DNA from: Vibrio amylolyticus
GTDB lineage: Bacteria > Pseudomonadota > Gammaproteobacteria > Enterobacterales > Vibrionaceae
Assembly: GCF_023145695.1 (NCBI RefSeq)
Contig: NZ_JAJHVV010000001.1
Span: forward strand, 558,001-622,000
Direction of reading: 5' to 3'
DNA: 64,000 nucleotides
Each line of letters begins with the position of its first letter. Position 1 is the first letter of the stretch. Made by a program: the position numbers and the translations under genes. A model generated the notes under the pieces. That model saw only the letters and a program-made list of their open reading frames with translations, had not been told where the DNA came from and did no database searches. Positions 49,356-58,769 of the stretch are shown piece by piece.

Positions 49356-49838
49356 CTACTCGGTTCTATATTTAGGCTTTTTTCTAATATACAGCTTTCT
49401 TTGTACTTCAGAGACAACCTCTCCTTTATTGTTCTTCACATGAATAACAAATTCTGGAAAACACTTATCACCATTTATCGTACTTTCATAAATGGCGTCG
49501 AGTTGTGGCTGTGAAATCATAAAGTCAGCAAAAAGATCACTTCCTCCCGGCTTGATAAAGTTAATGCTTGCCTCTTTATCCCAAACAAAATATTGCTCAC
49601 GGAGAATGCCCATGAGCATCAATGAATAAACGGGATCTGTCAGCGAAAATATGCTGCCTCCATACTGGGTACGATTGGCATTTTTATTCCACCACCTCAA
49701 CTTCAATTTCATTTTCACCTCTCTGAAGTCTTCACTGATGGAAATGATTTTTATACCTGCCCCCCAAAACGGTGGCCAACTATTAAGAGCAAACTTGACG
49801 ATACTTGGCTTATAAATTTTTGATAGAAATACGTCCAT
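49356..49838 (-). CDS. Hotdog-fold (DUF4442 / thioesterase-like) protein
   Basis: I take the ATG at 49838 (MDVFLSKIYKPSIVKFALNSWPPF, 160 residues). An AAGG lies 11 bases upstream, further than usual, and the frame extends up to 16 codons more. The order PPFWGAGIKIISISEDFREVKMKLKLRWWNKNANRTQYGGSIFSLTDPVYSLMLM resembles DUF4442 proteins, which adopt the hotdog fold of acyl-CoA thioesterases. No activity is established. It is inserted between fldA and fur, reading against both. Confidence 0.75.
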   Translation of the reverse strand: MDVFLSKIYKPSIVKFALNSWPPFWGAGIKIISISEDFREVKMKLKLRWWNKNANRTQYGGSIFSLTDPVYSLMLMGILREQYFVWDKEASINFIKPGGSDLFADFMISQPQLDAIYESTINGDKCFPEFVIHVKNNKGEVVSEVQRKLYIRKKPKYRTE

Positions 49839-50040
49839 AACAATGTTGACCTTCACATAAGAGAACGAAATTGTTACACAAAACACACTGGTCAGACATG
49901 TTTAATGGCTATTTTTGCAACGTTTATCAAGCATTCATAATAACCCTTTGAAGTTGACGGTTTATTGTTGGGAAGCACTGACTTATAATAACGAGAATAT
50001 TAGATTCTGTTACGACCGCAGAGCATCAACAGGAAAGTGT

Positions 50041-50487
50041 ATGTCAGACAATAACCAAGCGTTAAAAAATGCGGGTCTTAAAATAACCCTACCAAGGCTT
50101 AAGATTTTAGAGATTCTGCAACAACCAGCTTCTCAGCACATTAGTGCGGAAGATCTGTACAAGAAGCTGATAGATCTTGGTGAGGAAATTGGTTTAGCCA
50201 CCGTGTACCGTGTTCTTAACCAATTTGATGATGCAGGTATTGTAACCCGCCATCACTTTGAAGGCGGCAAGTCTGTTTTTGAACTTTCAACTCAGCAACA
50301 TCATGATCACCTAGTTTGCCTAGACTGTGGAACTGTGATTGAGTTTGCAGATGACCTTATTGAAGAACGTCAAAAAGAGATCGCGAAGAAGTTTAATGTT
50401 GAGCTGACTAACCACAGCCTTTACCTCTACGGCAAATGTGCAAGTGGTGATTGTAAAGAGAAAGCAGACGCTCATAAGCCGAAATAA
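50041..50487 (+). CDS. fur: Ferric uptake regulator Fur
   Basis: The start is the ATG at 50041 (MSDNNQALKNAGLKITLPRLKIL, 148 residues, same length as E. coli Fur), with AGGAAAG upstream. A winged-helix DNA-binding domain (SAEDLYKKLIDLGEEIGLATVYRVLNQF) is followed by the dimerisation and metal-binding domain with HHDHLVCLDCGTVIEF and a second Cys pair, CASGDC. Fe2+-Fur represses iron-uptake genes. I see no convincing Fur box in its own upstream region. Confidence 0.97.
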   Translation: MSDNNQALKNAGLKITLPRLKILEILQQPASQHISAEDLYKKLIDLGEEIGLATVYRVLNQFDDAGIVTRHHFEGGKSVFELSTQQHHDHLVCLDCGTVIEFADDLIEERQKEIAKKFNVELTNHSLYLYGKCASGDCKEKADAHKPK

Positions 50488-50503
50488 ATCTTTTTAAACA
50501 ATA

Positions 50504-50537
50504 AAAAAATGCCAGCATCAGCTGGCATTTTTGTTTT
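50504..50537. terminator. Bidirectional intrinsic terminator between fur and glnS
   Basis: AAAAAATGCCAGC-ATCA-GCTGGCATTTTTG is flanked by A and T runs and lies between two convergent genes. Confidence 0.92.
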
Positions 50538-50556
50538 TGAACTTAATTTCGCTTAC

Positions 50557-52215
50557 TTAGCCGACCCAAGTATCACGTAAACCGACAGTGCGGTTAAACA
50601 CTAATGCGTTTTCTGTCGAGTCTTTTGAATCAACACAGAAATACCCTGTTCGTTCAAACTGATACCCTTGCTCCGCTTTCGCTGATGCTAAACTTGCTTC
50701 AACAAAACCGTTCATTTTCACCAAGGATTCTGGGTTAATTGTCTCAGAGAAGTTATCTTCAGCCGCTGGGTTTGCCACTGTAAATAAACGATCGTAAAGA
50801 CGAATCTCAGCAGGTAATGCCTTATCTGCAGAAACCCAGTGAATCACACCTTTTACTTTACGACCATCAGCAGGGTTTTTGCCTAGCGTTTCGTTATCGT
50901 AAGAACAGAAGATAGTAGTAATATTGCCTTCCGCATCTTTCTCAATACGTTCAGCTTTAATTACGTAAGCACCACGTAAACGCACTTCTTTCCCTAGAAC
51001 CAAACGCTTGTATTTCTTGTTTGCTTCTTCACGGAAATCATCACGTTCAATCCAAACTTCGCGGCTAAACGGAACGTCACGTGTGCCCATTTCTGGTTTG
51101 TTTGGGTGGTTAGAAACGGTCAATGTTTCAACACTGTTAGCATCAAAGTTTTCGATTACAACCTTGATAGGATCAAGAACTGCCATCGCACGAGGAGCAT
51201 TTTCATTGAGATCGTCACGAATACAAGACTCAAGAGAGCCAAATTCAATCATGTTCTCTTGCTTGGTCACACCGATACGCTTACAGAACTCACGGATAGA
51301 GCCTGGCGTAAATCCACGACGACGTAGGCCTGAAATTGTCGGCATACGAGGGTCATCCCAACCTTCAACAAGGTTATCAACGACAAGCTGGTTTAGCTTA
51401 CGCTTAGACATAACCGTATATTCAAGGTTAAGACGACTAAACTCATACTGACGAGGCTGACAATCAATAGTAATGTTCTCAAGAACCCAGTCATAGAGAC
51501 GACGGTTATCTTGGAACTCAAGCGTACATAGAGAGTGCGAAATACCTTCTAACGCATCAGAGATACAGTGAGTAAAGTCATACATCGGGTAGATGCACCA
51601 CTTGTCTCCTGTTTGATGATGATGTGCAAAACGGACACGGTAAATCACTGGATCACGCATTACCATAAATGACGAGCTCATATCAATTTTAGCTCGTAGA
51701 CAAGCAGTCCCCTCTTTAAAGCCGCCATCGCGCATCTTTTCAAACAGTTCGAGGTTCTCTTCAGGGCTACGGTCACGATACGGGCTTGCTTTACCTGGCT
51801 CTTTTAGCGTGCCACGATATTCACGAATTTGATCAGGGCTCAACTCATCGACGTATGCTAAGCCTTTATTAATAAGCTCAACTGCATAACTATACAGCGT
51901 ATCGAAGTAGTTTGATGAGTAGCAGATATCGCCTGACCATTCAAAACCGAGCCAGCTTACGTCGTTCATGATTGACTCAACGTATTCGACATCTTCTTTT
52001 TCAGGGTTGGTATCATCAAAGCGTAGATTACACTGACCCTGATAGTCCTGAGCAATACCGAAGTTCAAACAGATGGATTTAGCGTGTCCAATGTGCAAGT
52101 AACCGTTCGGTTCCGGTGGAAAACGAGTATGCACGCTAGTGTGTTTGCCATCCGCTAAATCTTTATCAATGATCTGGCGAATGAAATTCGATGGACGAGC
52201 CTCAGCTTCAGTCAT
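50557..52215 (-). CDS. glnS: Glutaminyl-tRNA synthetase
   Basis: The 552-residue protein is close to E. coli GlnRS (554). The class I HIGH motif is HIGHAKS near residue 42, inside [22 protein letters not shown]. The KMSKS equivalent is VMSKRKL near 270. C-terminal beta-barrel domains recognise the anticodon. It charges tRNA-Gln directly, so the indirect amidation route is not needed for Gln. Confidence 0.98.
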   Translation of the reverse strand: MTEAEARPSNFIRQIIDKDLADGKHTSVHTRFPPEPNGYLHIGHAKSICLNFGIAQDYQGQCNLRFDDTNPEKEDVEYVESIMNDVSWLGFEWSGDICYSSNYFDTLYSYAVELINKGLAYVDELSPDQIREYRGTLKEPGKASPYRDRSPEENLELFEKMRDGGFKEGTACLRAKIDMSSSFMVMRDPVIYRVRFAHHHQTGDKWCIYPMYDFTHCISDALEGISHSLCTLEFQDNRRLYDWVLENITIDCQPRQYEFSRLNLEYTVMSKRKLNQLVVDNLVEGWDDPRMPTISGLRRRGFTPGSIREFCKRIGVTKQENMIEFGSLESCIRDDLNENAPRAMAVLDPIKVVIENFDANSVETLTVSNHPNKPEMGTRDVPFSREVWIERDDFREEANKKYKRLVLGKEVRLRGAYVIKAERIEKDAEGNITTIFCSYDNETLGKNPADGRKVKGVIHWVSADKALPAEIRLYDRLFTVANPAAEDNFSETINPESLVKMNGFVEASLASAKAEQGYQFERTGYFCVDSKDSTENALVFNRTVGLRDTWVG

Positions 52216-52303
52216 CTATAGCACCTCAATATGGTTTAGTATTGTTCAGAAAATATAGCCGTTTATGATCCACAATTCTGCGCCTTTACACAATAAGTTC
52301 TCG

Positions 52304-52323
52304 CACTAATTTTCCAATTAGTG
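52304..52323. repeat. 8-bp inverted repeat upstream of glnS
   Basis: CACTAATT-TTCC-AATTAGTG is a perfect small palindrome about 90-110 bases upstream of the glnS start. Role unknown; it may be an operator or chance. Confidence 0.4.
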
Positions 52324-52410
52324 GTCGATTCAATGAAGAGTCGTACGATCTGCACTCAATTATCTCGCGAGTTAACCGACATTGTTCCTATCTCAAAATA
52401 TTGCAGACAC

Positions 52411-52439
52411 AAAAAAGCCCCCCAAAATGGGAGGCTTTA
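52411..52439 (-). terminator. Intrinsic terminator of nagE
   Basis: On the minus strand AAAGCCTCCC-ATTTT-GGGGGGCTTT is followed by TTTG, 30 bases after the nagE stop. Confidence 0.9.
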
Positions 52440-52468
52440 AAATATTACTTACTTGTCGTAATTAGCGA

Positions 52469-54013
52469 CTAAGGAAGTTTTACTTCAGATAGGTCTTCAC
52501 CAGCACCGATTGCTTTCATTTCGCCAGCAACGATTTCAGCCAGTGGGCCTAGGATAACTTGAAGGTTATTCTCACCAAGTTTCACTACACCTTTAGCACC
52601 TAGTTTCTTAAGTACAGCTTCATCAGCGATAGAGCGGTCTTTAAGCGTTAGACGTAGACGTGTGATACAAGCATCGATTGATGTTAGGTTCTCATGACCA
52701 CCTAGTGCTTTAAGGTATTGACGTGCAACGTCACCCTTAGGAGCATCACCAGCTGGAGCAGCTGCTTCATCTTCATCTTCACGGCCAGGCGATTTAAGGT
52801 TAAATGCGCGGATAGCGAAGCTGAATGTGAAGAAGTATAGAGCACCGAATGCTAGACCAATCAGTAGTAGAACGAATGGTTTAGTTGCTAGACCCCAGTT
52901 CAATACGAAGTCGATAAGACCAGCAGAGAAACCAAAGCCGTGTAGCGTACCAAACATGTTAGCAACAACTAGAGACAGACCAGTGAACACCGCGTGCATT
53001 GCGTATAGTGCAGGCGCTAGGAATACGAACATGAACTCTAGAGGCTCTGTAATACCTGTTAGGAATGAACAGAATGCAACAGAGAATAGCGCACCACCAA
53101 CTTGGCTACGTTTTTCAGCAGGAGCTGCTAGGTACATAGCAAGAGCTGCACCAGGTAGACCAAACATCATGACAGGGAAGAAGCCGTTCATGAATACGCC
53201 AGCGCCTTTATCACCACCGAAGAAACGGTGTAGGTCACCCGTTTTCACTGTTTCAGTTACTTCTTTAACAGTTGCTACGATTTCTGGGTTTACTGAGTTA
53301 GCAAATTCAAATGTGTACTCTTGACCAACAACTAGTGTTTTAGCAAGTGCAGGGTCAATACAAAGTTGAGAGAAGCCTTCTGCAGCTACGATGATCTCTT
53401 GACAAGAGCCCATGCCGAACCAGAAGTACGAGTTAAGAACATGGTGAAGACCAACAGGGATAAGTGCACGGTTAAGAGTACCGTAAACGAATTGACCAAT
53501 TGCGCCAGATGTAGAAACTGCGTGAGCAAGAGCATCTAGACCAGACTGAACTGCAGGCCATACAACACCGAAGATTGCACCAGCAACTAGAGCAAATAGA
53601 CCAGCCATAATTGGAACTAGACGTTTGCCAGAGAAGAATGCTAGCCACTCAGGAAGACGAGTTGCGTGGAATGCATTGTAAGAGTGACCTGCGATGATAC
53701 CTGCAAAGATACCGCCGAAGAACGACATGTTTACACTTGCATCAATATTTGTTGCTGTTGCAGTCAGTACAAAGTAAGCAACTGCGCCAGCAAGACCTGC
53801 TGCACCGTTACCATCTTTCGAAAGACCGATAGCTATACCCAAACCAAACAACAATGGTAGTTGGCTGAAGATTGCGTTACCAGCAGATGCCATGAATGCG
53901 ATATCTAGTAGATCTGGCTGACCCAGACGTAGTAGTAATGCCGCAATCGGTAGCGTTGCGATAGGTAGCATTAGAGCTTTACCTAACTTTTGCGCGTATC
54001 CAAGAATATTCAC
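52469..54013 (-). CDS. nagE: PTS N-acetylglucosamine transporter, EIICB
   Basis: The 514-residue protein starts at GTG (MNILGYAQKLGKAL). The EIIC membrane domain spans about residues 1-400, with a substrate region in GLHHVLNSYFWF and GITEPLEFMF. The EIIB domain at the end has the phospho-Cys near residue 449 in SIDACITRLRL. Unlike E. coli NagE there is no fused EIIA domain, so an EIIA-Glc type protein encoded elsewhere must supply phosphate. It imports and phosphorylates GlcNAc. It is divergent from nagA with NagC-like and CRP-like sites between. Confidence 0.95.
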   Translation of the reverse strand: MNILGYAQKLGKALMLPIATLPIAALLLRLGQPDLLDIAFMASAGNAIFSQLPLLFGLGIAIGLSKDGNGAAGLAGAVAYFVLTATATNIDASVNMSFFGGIFAGIIAGHSYNAFHATRLPEWLAFFSGKRLVPIMAGLFALVAGAIFGVVWPAVQSGLDALAHAVSTSGAIGQFVYGTLNRALIPVGLHHVLNSYFWFGMGSCQEIIVAAEGFSQLCIDPALAKTLVVGQEYTFEFANSVNPEIVATVKEVTETVKTGDLHRFFGGDKGAGVFMNGFFPVMMFGLPGAALAMYLAAPAEKRSQVGGALFSVAFCSFLTGITEPLEFMFVFLAPALYAMHAVFTGLSLVVANMFGTLHGFGFSAGLIDFVLNWGLATKPFVLLLIGLAFGALYFFTFSFAIRAFNLKSPGREDEDEAAAPAGDAPKGDVARQYLKALGGHENLTSIDACITRLRLTLKDRSIADEAVLKKLGAKGVVKLGENNLQVILGPLAEIVAGEMKAIGAGEDLSEVKLP

Positions 54014-54096
54014 CTTAAGTTCCCCCTATAGGATTTAATATTTTTTGCGAGCGACTTATTTCGGTCACTCAATTTAGTCACACTCAGTTTATGATA

Positions 54097-54118
54097 TTAA
54101 TTTTGCTCCGCAAATTAA
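54097..54118. promoter_or_regulatory. Putative NagC operator
   Basis: A 22-bp near-perfect palindrome (TTAATTTTGC, two to three central bases, GCAAATTAA) sits about 90 bases upstream of nagE. Its AT-rich arms and central GC step resemble NagC/Mlc operators, and the nagC gene is nearby. Confidence 0.6.
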
Positions 54119-54130
54119 AACCTCACCATT

Positions 54131-54146
54131 TGTGATCCTAATCACC
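54131..54146. promoter_or_regulatory. Putative CRP site between nagE and nagA
   Basis: TGTGA-TCCTAA-TCACC matches the CRP consensus except at the last base. It is consistent with catabolite control of amino-sugar genes. Confidence 0.65.
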
Positions 54147-54491
54147 AGAAACAACCAAATCAGAAGGTTTTTGCTAGCTAGATCATAAAACTTATTTTAC
54201 AATTCAAAAAAATGGTTAAATGACGATAATATTTCAGCGTTATTTACACTCTAAGAGTATAGCTCAGAGTAATAAAATAAAGGGGTTTGATAGTTTTTCA
54301 TCATGCGGGGATAGACCATAAAGCGCATGAGAACAAAGCACTAACAACCAAGAGCCGCTACCTTTAAAAGCCGTTTGCTAACAATAATTCAAACCTAATT
54401 GAACGACAGAAATTAAGTACTAATTAAACACCTTGTTCTCAGTCAGGTTCATTAAAATTTAATAATTTTTAAATATAAGGATTAGCTGATC

Positions 54492-55628
54492 ATGTATGCG
54501 CTAACTAACTGTAAAATCTTCACCGGCAGCGATGTGCTCGTCAATCACGCCGTTGTTATTAATGAAGGCATCATTGACTCTGTATGCCCTCTATCAGAGT
54601 TGCCTGCAGGTATCGAAACCAAAGATCTGCAAGGTTCAAACTTAAGCCCAGGTTTCATCGATCTACAACTAAACGGTTGTGGTGGTGTTATGCTTAATGA
54701 CGAAGTGACTGCAGAAACGATGCAAACGATGCACCTTGCTAACCTAAAATCAGGTTGTACGAGCTTTTTGCCAACTCTTATCACTTCTTCTGATGAAGAT
54801 ATGAAGAGTGCAATCAGCGCTGCTCGTGAATACCACAACAAATACCAAAACCAGTCTCTAGGACTGCACCTTGAAGGCCCTTACCTGAATGTTCTAAAAA
54901 AAGGCATTCACAGTGTTGACCACATCCGTCCTTCTGACGATGCAATGATTGATCTGATTTGTGAAAACGCAGACCTTGTTACTAAGGTAACGTTGGCACC
55001 AGAGCAAAATTCGCCTGAGCATATTGAACGCTTGCGTAAAGCTGGTGTTGTTGTTGCTATTGGTCACACGAACGCAACTTACGCTGAAGCTCGTCAAGGC
55101 TTCGAATCTGGTATCACGTTTGCCACACATCTGTTTAATGCAATGACACCAATGGTTGGTCGTGAACCTGGCGTTGTAGGCGCGATTTATGACACACCAG
55201 AAGTGTACGCTGGTATTATCGCAGACGGCTTCCATGTCGATTACGCAAACATCAGAATCGCTCACAAAATTAAGGGTGAAAAGCTCGTATTAGTGACCGA
55301 TGCCACAGCTCCAGCAGGCGCTGAGATGGATTACTTTATTTTTGTCGGCAAGAAAGTATATTACCGTGATGGCAAGTGTGTTGATGAAAATGGCACGCTT
55401 GGCGGCTCTGCGCTGACTATGATTGAAGCAGTTCAAAATACAGTAGAGCATGTCGGTATCGCTTTGGATGAAGCTCTTCGTATGGCTACGCTATACCCAG
55501 CTGCAGCAATTGGTGTTGATAACCAACTAGGCCGAATTAAGAAAGGCATGGTTGCAAACCTAGCTGTATTTGATAGAGACTTTAATGTTCAAGCGACTGT
55601 TGTTAACGGACAATATGAGCACAACTAA
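54492..55628 (+). CDS. nagA: N-acetylglucosamine-6-phosphate deacetylase
   Basis: The 378-residue protein aligns throughout with E. coli NagA. It removes acetate from GlcNAc-6-P to give glucosamine-6-P. It is a TIM-barrel amidohydrolase with metal ligands E128 (LHLEGPYLN), H192 ([11 protein letters not shown]) and H213 (THLFNAM) and the catalytic D270 ([12 protein letters not shown]). It is followed after 2 bases by nagC. No nagB gene is here, so the deaminase is encoded elsewhere, unlike the E. coli nagBACD order. Confidence 0.98.
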   Translation: MYALTNCKIFTGSDVLVNHAVVINEGIIDSVCPLSELPAGIETKDLQGSNLSPGFIDLQLNGCGGVMLNDEVTAETMQTMHLANLKSGCTSFLPTLITSSDEDMKSAISAAREYHNKYQNQSLGLHLEGPYLNVLKKGIHSVDHIRPSDDAMIDLICENADLVTKVTLAPEQNSPEHIERLRKAGVVVAIGHTNATYAEARQGFESGITFATHLFNAMTPMVGREPGVVGAIYDTPEVYAGIIADGFHVDYANIRIAHKIKGEKLVLVTDATAPAGAEMDYFIFVGKKVYYRDGKCVDENGTLGGSALTMIEAVQNTVEHVGIALDEALRMATLYPAAAIGVDNQLGRIKKGMVANLAVFDRDFNVQATVVNGQYEHN

Positions 55629-55630
55629 TA

Positions 55631-56845
55631 ATGAATGGCGGACAAATAGGTAACGTAGATTTAGTTAAGCAACTAAATAGCGCAGCAGTATATCGATTGA
55701 TCGATCAAAAAGGACCTATATCCAGAATACAGGTCGCTGATGTGAGTCAATTAGCACCAGCAAGTGTTACCAAAATTACCCGTCAACTATTAGAGCGCGG
55801 CTTGATTAAAGAAGTCGCGCAACAAGCCTCTACGGGTGGACGTAGAGCAATATCGCTTACCACAGAAGTGGAACCCTTCCACTCTGTGGCAGTGAGACTA
55901 GGACGAGACTACCTCCAATTTAGTCTCTATGACCTTGGTGGCAAAGAACTGGTCACTGAACATCACGAACTTTTCTATACTAATCAAACTGAACTGACCG
56001 ATGGTTTAGTGGCGCACTTAAGCTCCTTTATCGAGCGATACAAATCTATCACTCAGCAACTTATTGCGATTGGTATTGCGCTACCTGGCCTTGTCGACCC
56101 AGAGAAAGGCATCGTCGAGTACATGCCAAATACTGATATCGACCACCTTCCTCTAGGCTCAATCATCAGAGATAAATTCAATGTCGAGTGCTTTGTAGGC
56201 AACGATGTCAGAGGTATTGCACTAGCAGAACATTATTTTGGTGCATCCCAAGATTGCCAAGATTCGATTTTGGTTAGTGTACATCGTGGTACGGGTGCGG
56301 GCATTATCGTCAATGGTCAGGTTTTTCTAGGTTTCAACCGTAACGTCGGTGAGATTGGCCATATTCAAATCGACCCTCTTGGTGAACAGTGCCAATGCGG
56401 TAACTTTGGTTGTTTAGAAACCGTCGCCTCTAACCCTGCAATTTTAGAGCGCGTAAGAAAGTTGATAGGGCAAGGGTATGAATCTAGCCTGACAAAACTT
56501 GATAGCGTCACTATTCAAGATGTGTGTGAACATGCCAATAAAGGGGATGAACTTGCAAGCCAAAGTCTAGTTCGTGTTGGGAATCAGCTAGGCAAGGCCA
56601 TCGCAATCACCATCAACTTGTTTAACCCACAGAAAGTGATCATAGCAGGCGACATTACCGCAAGTGAAGATATTCTCTTTCCAGCGATCCGCCGTAATGT
56701 AGAAAACCAATCGTTGACAACGTTCCACCAATCACTCCCTATCGTGGCGTCATTAGTTGATAACCAACCTACAATTGGCGCATTTGCGATGATAAAGCGT
56801 TCAATGCTCAATGGTGTATTGCTGCAAAAGCTGCTCGAAGATTAG
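55631..56845 (+). CDS. nagC: Amino-sugar repressor NagC (ROK family)
   Basis: The 404-residue protein has the standard NagC length. An N-terminal winged helix (SRIQVADVSQLAPASVTKITRQLLERGLI) precedes a ROK sugar-binding domain. The zinc motif CQCGNFGCLE and the GRRAISL and GTGAGIIVNG segments are visible. It binds GlcNAc-6-P, the NagE product and NagA substrate, and should repress nagE and nagAC. It starts 2 bases after nagA. Confidence 0.97.
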   Translation: MNGGQIGNVDLVKQLNSAAVYRLIDQKGPISRIQVADVSQLAPASVTKITRQLLERGLIKEVAQQASTGGRRAISLTTEVEPFHSVAVRLGRDYLQFSLYDLGGKELVTEHHELFYTNQTELTDGLVAHLSSFIERYKSITQQLIAIGIALPGLVDPEKGIVEYMPNTDIDHLPLGSIIRDKFNVECFVGNDVRGIALAEHYFGASQDCQDSILVSVHRGTGAGIIVNGQVFLGFNRNVGEIGHIQIDPLGEQCQCGNFGCLETVASNPAILERVRKLIGQGYESSLTKLDSVTIQDVCEHANKGDELASQSLVRVGNQLGKAIAITINLFNPQKVIIAGDITASEDILFPAIRRNVENQSLTTFHQSLPIVASLVDNQPTIGAFAMIKRSMLNGVLLQKLLED

Positions 56846-56906
56846 CTTTAATAGCAGCTAATCCATCTGCATCTATCCCATTTACAACTAACTGATGTAC
56901 AATCCT

Positions 56907-56931
56907 AGGCTGTGATTTTTCACAGCCTTTT
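56907..56931 (+). terminator. Intrinsic terminator of nagC
   Basis: AGGCTGTGA-TTTT-TCACAGCCT is followed by TTT, about 60 bases past the nagC stop. Confidence 0.8.
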
Positions 56932-56955
56932 GCTATCTAGGAACATCCAAATCAT

Positions 56956-58551
56956 ATGGAAATCATATTTATTACGACTGCGTTTGTCGCAGGGTTTCTT
57001 GCACTAAAGTGCAACCTTCCCCCTCTTGTGGGGTTTCTATTAGCCGGTTTCGGTCTTCATGCTTTTGGTTACCAAAGCAATGAAACGATAATTACCCTTG
57101 CCGATCTCGGTGTTACTCTTCTCCTTTTCACCATTGGGTTAAAGCTCGATGTAAAGATTTTACTCTCCAAAGAGATTTGGGCAGGAGCAACGGTACACAA
57201 CCTTCTATCAACACTATCTTTTAGTGCCGCACTTTTGCTATTTAAGTACTTAGGTGTGTCAAGTTTAGCGTCGGTAGAAATTGAACAGATTGTATTACTC
57301 GCATTTGCCCTCTCCTTCTCATCCACTGTTTTCGCCGTTAAAACACTGCAAGAGAAAGGTGAAATGAATGCCACGTACGGCACACTCGCCATTGGTATTC
57401 TTGTTATGCAGGATATCTTTGCTGTCATCTTCCTTACAGTATCAACCGGTAAGATACCAGAGTGGTACGCCATCGCACTGTTTGCCCTGCCATTCTTAAG
57501 GCCATTAATTTACCGCCTACTTGATAAGGTGGGACATGGTGAAATGCTGGTCCTTTGCGGTATTTTCATCTGCCTAGTTCTTGGCGCAGGATTATTCGAC
57601 TTAGTCGGCATTAAAGCAGACTTAGGTGCACTGCTTATTGGCATGTTGCTAGCAGGGCACAAAAAGGCATCAGAGCTCTCTAAATCGCTCTTTAACATTA
57701 AGGAGCTACTGCTAGTTTGTTTCTTCTTAAATATCGGGTTATCTGGTCAGCCAACCCTGTCTGCTATTGGTCTTTCTCTGCTATTTATGCTTATCCTGCC
57801 AATTAACGGGGCTCTATATTTCTTAATTCTTAATTCCTATAAATTCAGAGTTAGAACCTCACTGCTCACATCATTATCCCTATTGAACTTTAGTGAGTTT
57901 GGTTTGATTGTTGGTGGATTAGCATTCAGTAAAGGTTGGATTTCTAGCGACATTCTTGTTGCGTTAGCACTAACGGTATCAATGTCATTTATTGTTGCAG
58001 CTCCAATTAACCGTAAAGGTCATGAACTATACCAACGCTCTGGTCGTTGGCTAAAAGAGCATGCAGCTGAAAAGCTCAATAATCGAGATCAATTGATTAA
58101 TCCAGGAAACGCTCAAATACTCATACTGGGTATGGGAAGAATTGGATCGGGTGCGTACGATGAGCTTATAAGCCGTTATGGTAAAATTAGCCTTGGGATA
58201 GAAATCAAAGAAGACTCTGCCATTGAGCATCGTTCGGAAGGTAGGAATGTAATTTCTGGCGATGCAACCGACCCTGATTTTTGGGAGCGAATTCTCGATA
58301 CAGCCAATGTGAAGCTCGTTTTGCTTGCGATGCCACATCACCAAGGTAATCAAATCGCGTTAAAACAGCTTCAGTCCCGTAACTTCCAGGGGCAAATCGC
58401 CGCGATTGCTGAGCACTCAGACCAACTTGATCTTCTTATTGAAAATGGCGTCGATGCTGCCTTCAATATCTATAACGAAGCAGGGAGTGGCTTCGCTCGT
58501 CACGTTTGCGATCAGCTAGAGCCGACGTTCGCCAAAGAAAACGAGCACTAA
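56956..58551 (+). CDS. CPA2-family cation/proton antiporter with RCK (TrkA-N) domain, Kef-like
   Basis: The 531-residue protein has an N-terminal membrane part with about 12 TM helices and the CPA2 signatures LPPLVGFLLAGFGLHAFG, LADLGVTLLLFTIGLKLD, FSSTVFAVKTLQEKGE and LLNFSEFGLIVGGLAFS. A C-terminal NAD-binding RCK domain begins at about residue 385 (ILILGMGRIGSGAYDELISRYG) and includes the SGDATDPDFWE loop. This is the layout of KefB/KefC-type K+ efflux systems or Na+/H+ antiporters such as YbaL. No ancillary KefF/KefG gene is adjacent, and the ion is uncertain. Confidence 0.9.
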   Translation: MEIIFITTAFVAGFLALKCNLPPLVGFLLAGFGLHAFGYQSNETIITLADLGVTLLLFTIGLKLDVKILLSKEIWAGATVHNLLSTLSFSAALLLFKYLGVSSLASVEIEQIVLLAFALSFSSTVFAVKTLQEKGEMNATYGTLAIGILVMQDIFAVIFLTVSTGKIPEWYAIALFALPFLRPLIYRLLDKVGHGEMLVLCGIFICLVLGAGLFDLVGIKADLGALLIGMLLAGHKKASELSKSLFNIKELLLVCFFLNIGLSGQPTLSAIGLSLLFMLILPINGALYFLILNSYKFRVRTSLLTSLSLLNFSEFGLIVGGLAFSKGWISSDILVALALTVSMSFIVAAPINRKGHELYQRSGRWLKEHAAEKLNNRDQLINPGNAQILILGMGRIGSGAYDELISRYGKISLGIEIKEDSAIEHRSEGRNVISGDATDPDFWERILDTANVKLVLLAMPHHQGNQIALKQLQSRNFQGQIAAIAEHSDQLDLLIENGVDAAFNIYNEAGSGFARHVCDQLEPTFAKENEH

Positions 58552-58566
58552 ATAAAATCTAATGTT

Positions 58567-58598
58567 TAAGGGCGAGATACAGGGTATCTCGCCTTTCT
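58567..58598 (+). terminator. Intrinsic terminator after the CPA2 transporter gene
   Basis: GGCGAGATAC-AG-GGTATCTCGCC forms a 10-bp stem followed by TTTCT, shortly after the stop codon. Confidence 0.8.
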
Positions 58599-58769
58599 CG
58601 ACTAAAACACCGTCCCGCCTTAAAAAAAATTCACCAAAACACACCTTGTATTAAACATTTTCTTTCTCGTGGCCATTTTATTGTATTTATTTCTCTTTAA
58701 GTGTTGCTTTTCTTAACCAAAATGGCAAATTGCTATTAACAGGTTAAACATAATTTAAAAGGAAGTTCT

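Larger units (their letters stand above)
54014..54491. promoter_or_regulatory. nagE-nagA divergent control region
   Basis: 478 bases without a gene. It holds a NagC-like palindrome at 54097-54118 (arms TTAATTTTGC / GCAAATTAA) and a CRP-like site at 54131-54146 (TGTGATCCTAATCACC). A weaker second NagC-like half-match lies near nagA at 54395-54417. In E. coli NagC represses both arms by looping between two operators, with CRP in between. The same design is likely here but unproven. Confidence 0.7.

Noticed and set aside
49915..50040. Extended N-terminus for Fur (42 more codons)
   Set aside because: The ATG at 50041 has AGGAAAG upstream and gives the exact family length. The extension has no homology to Fur.
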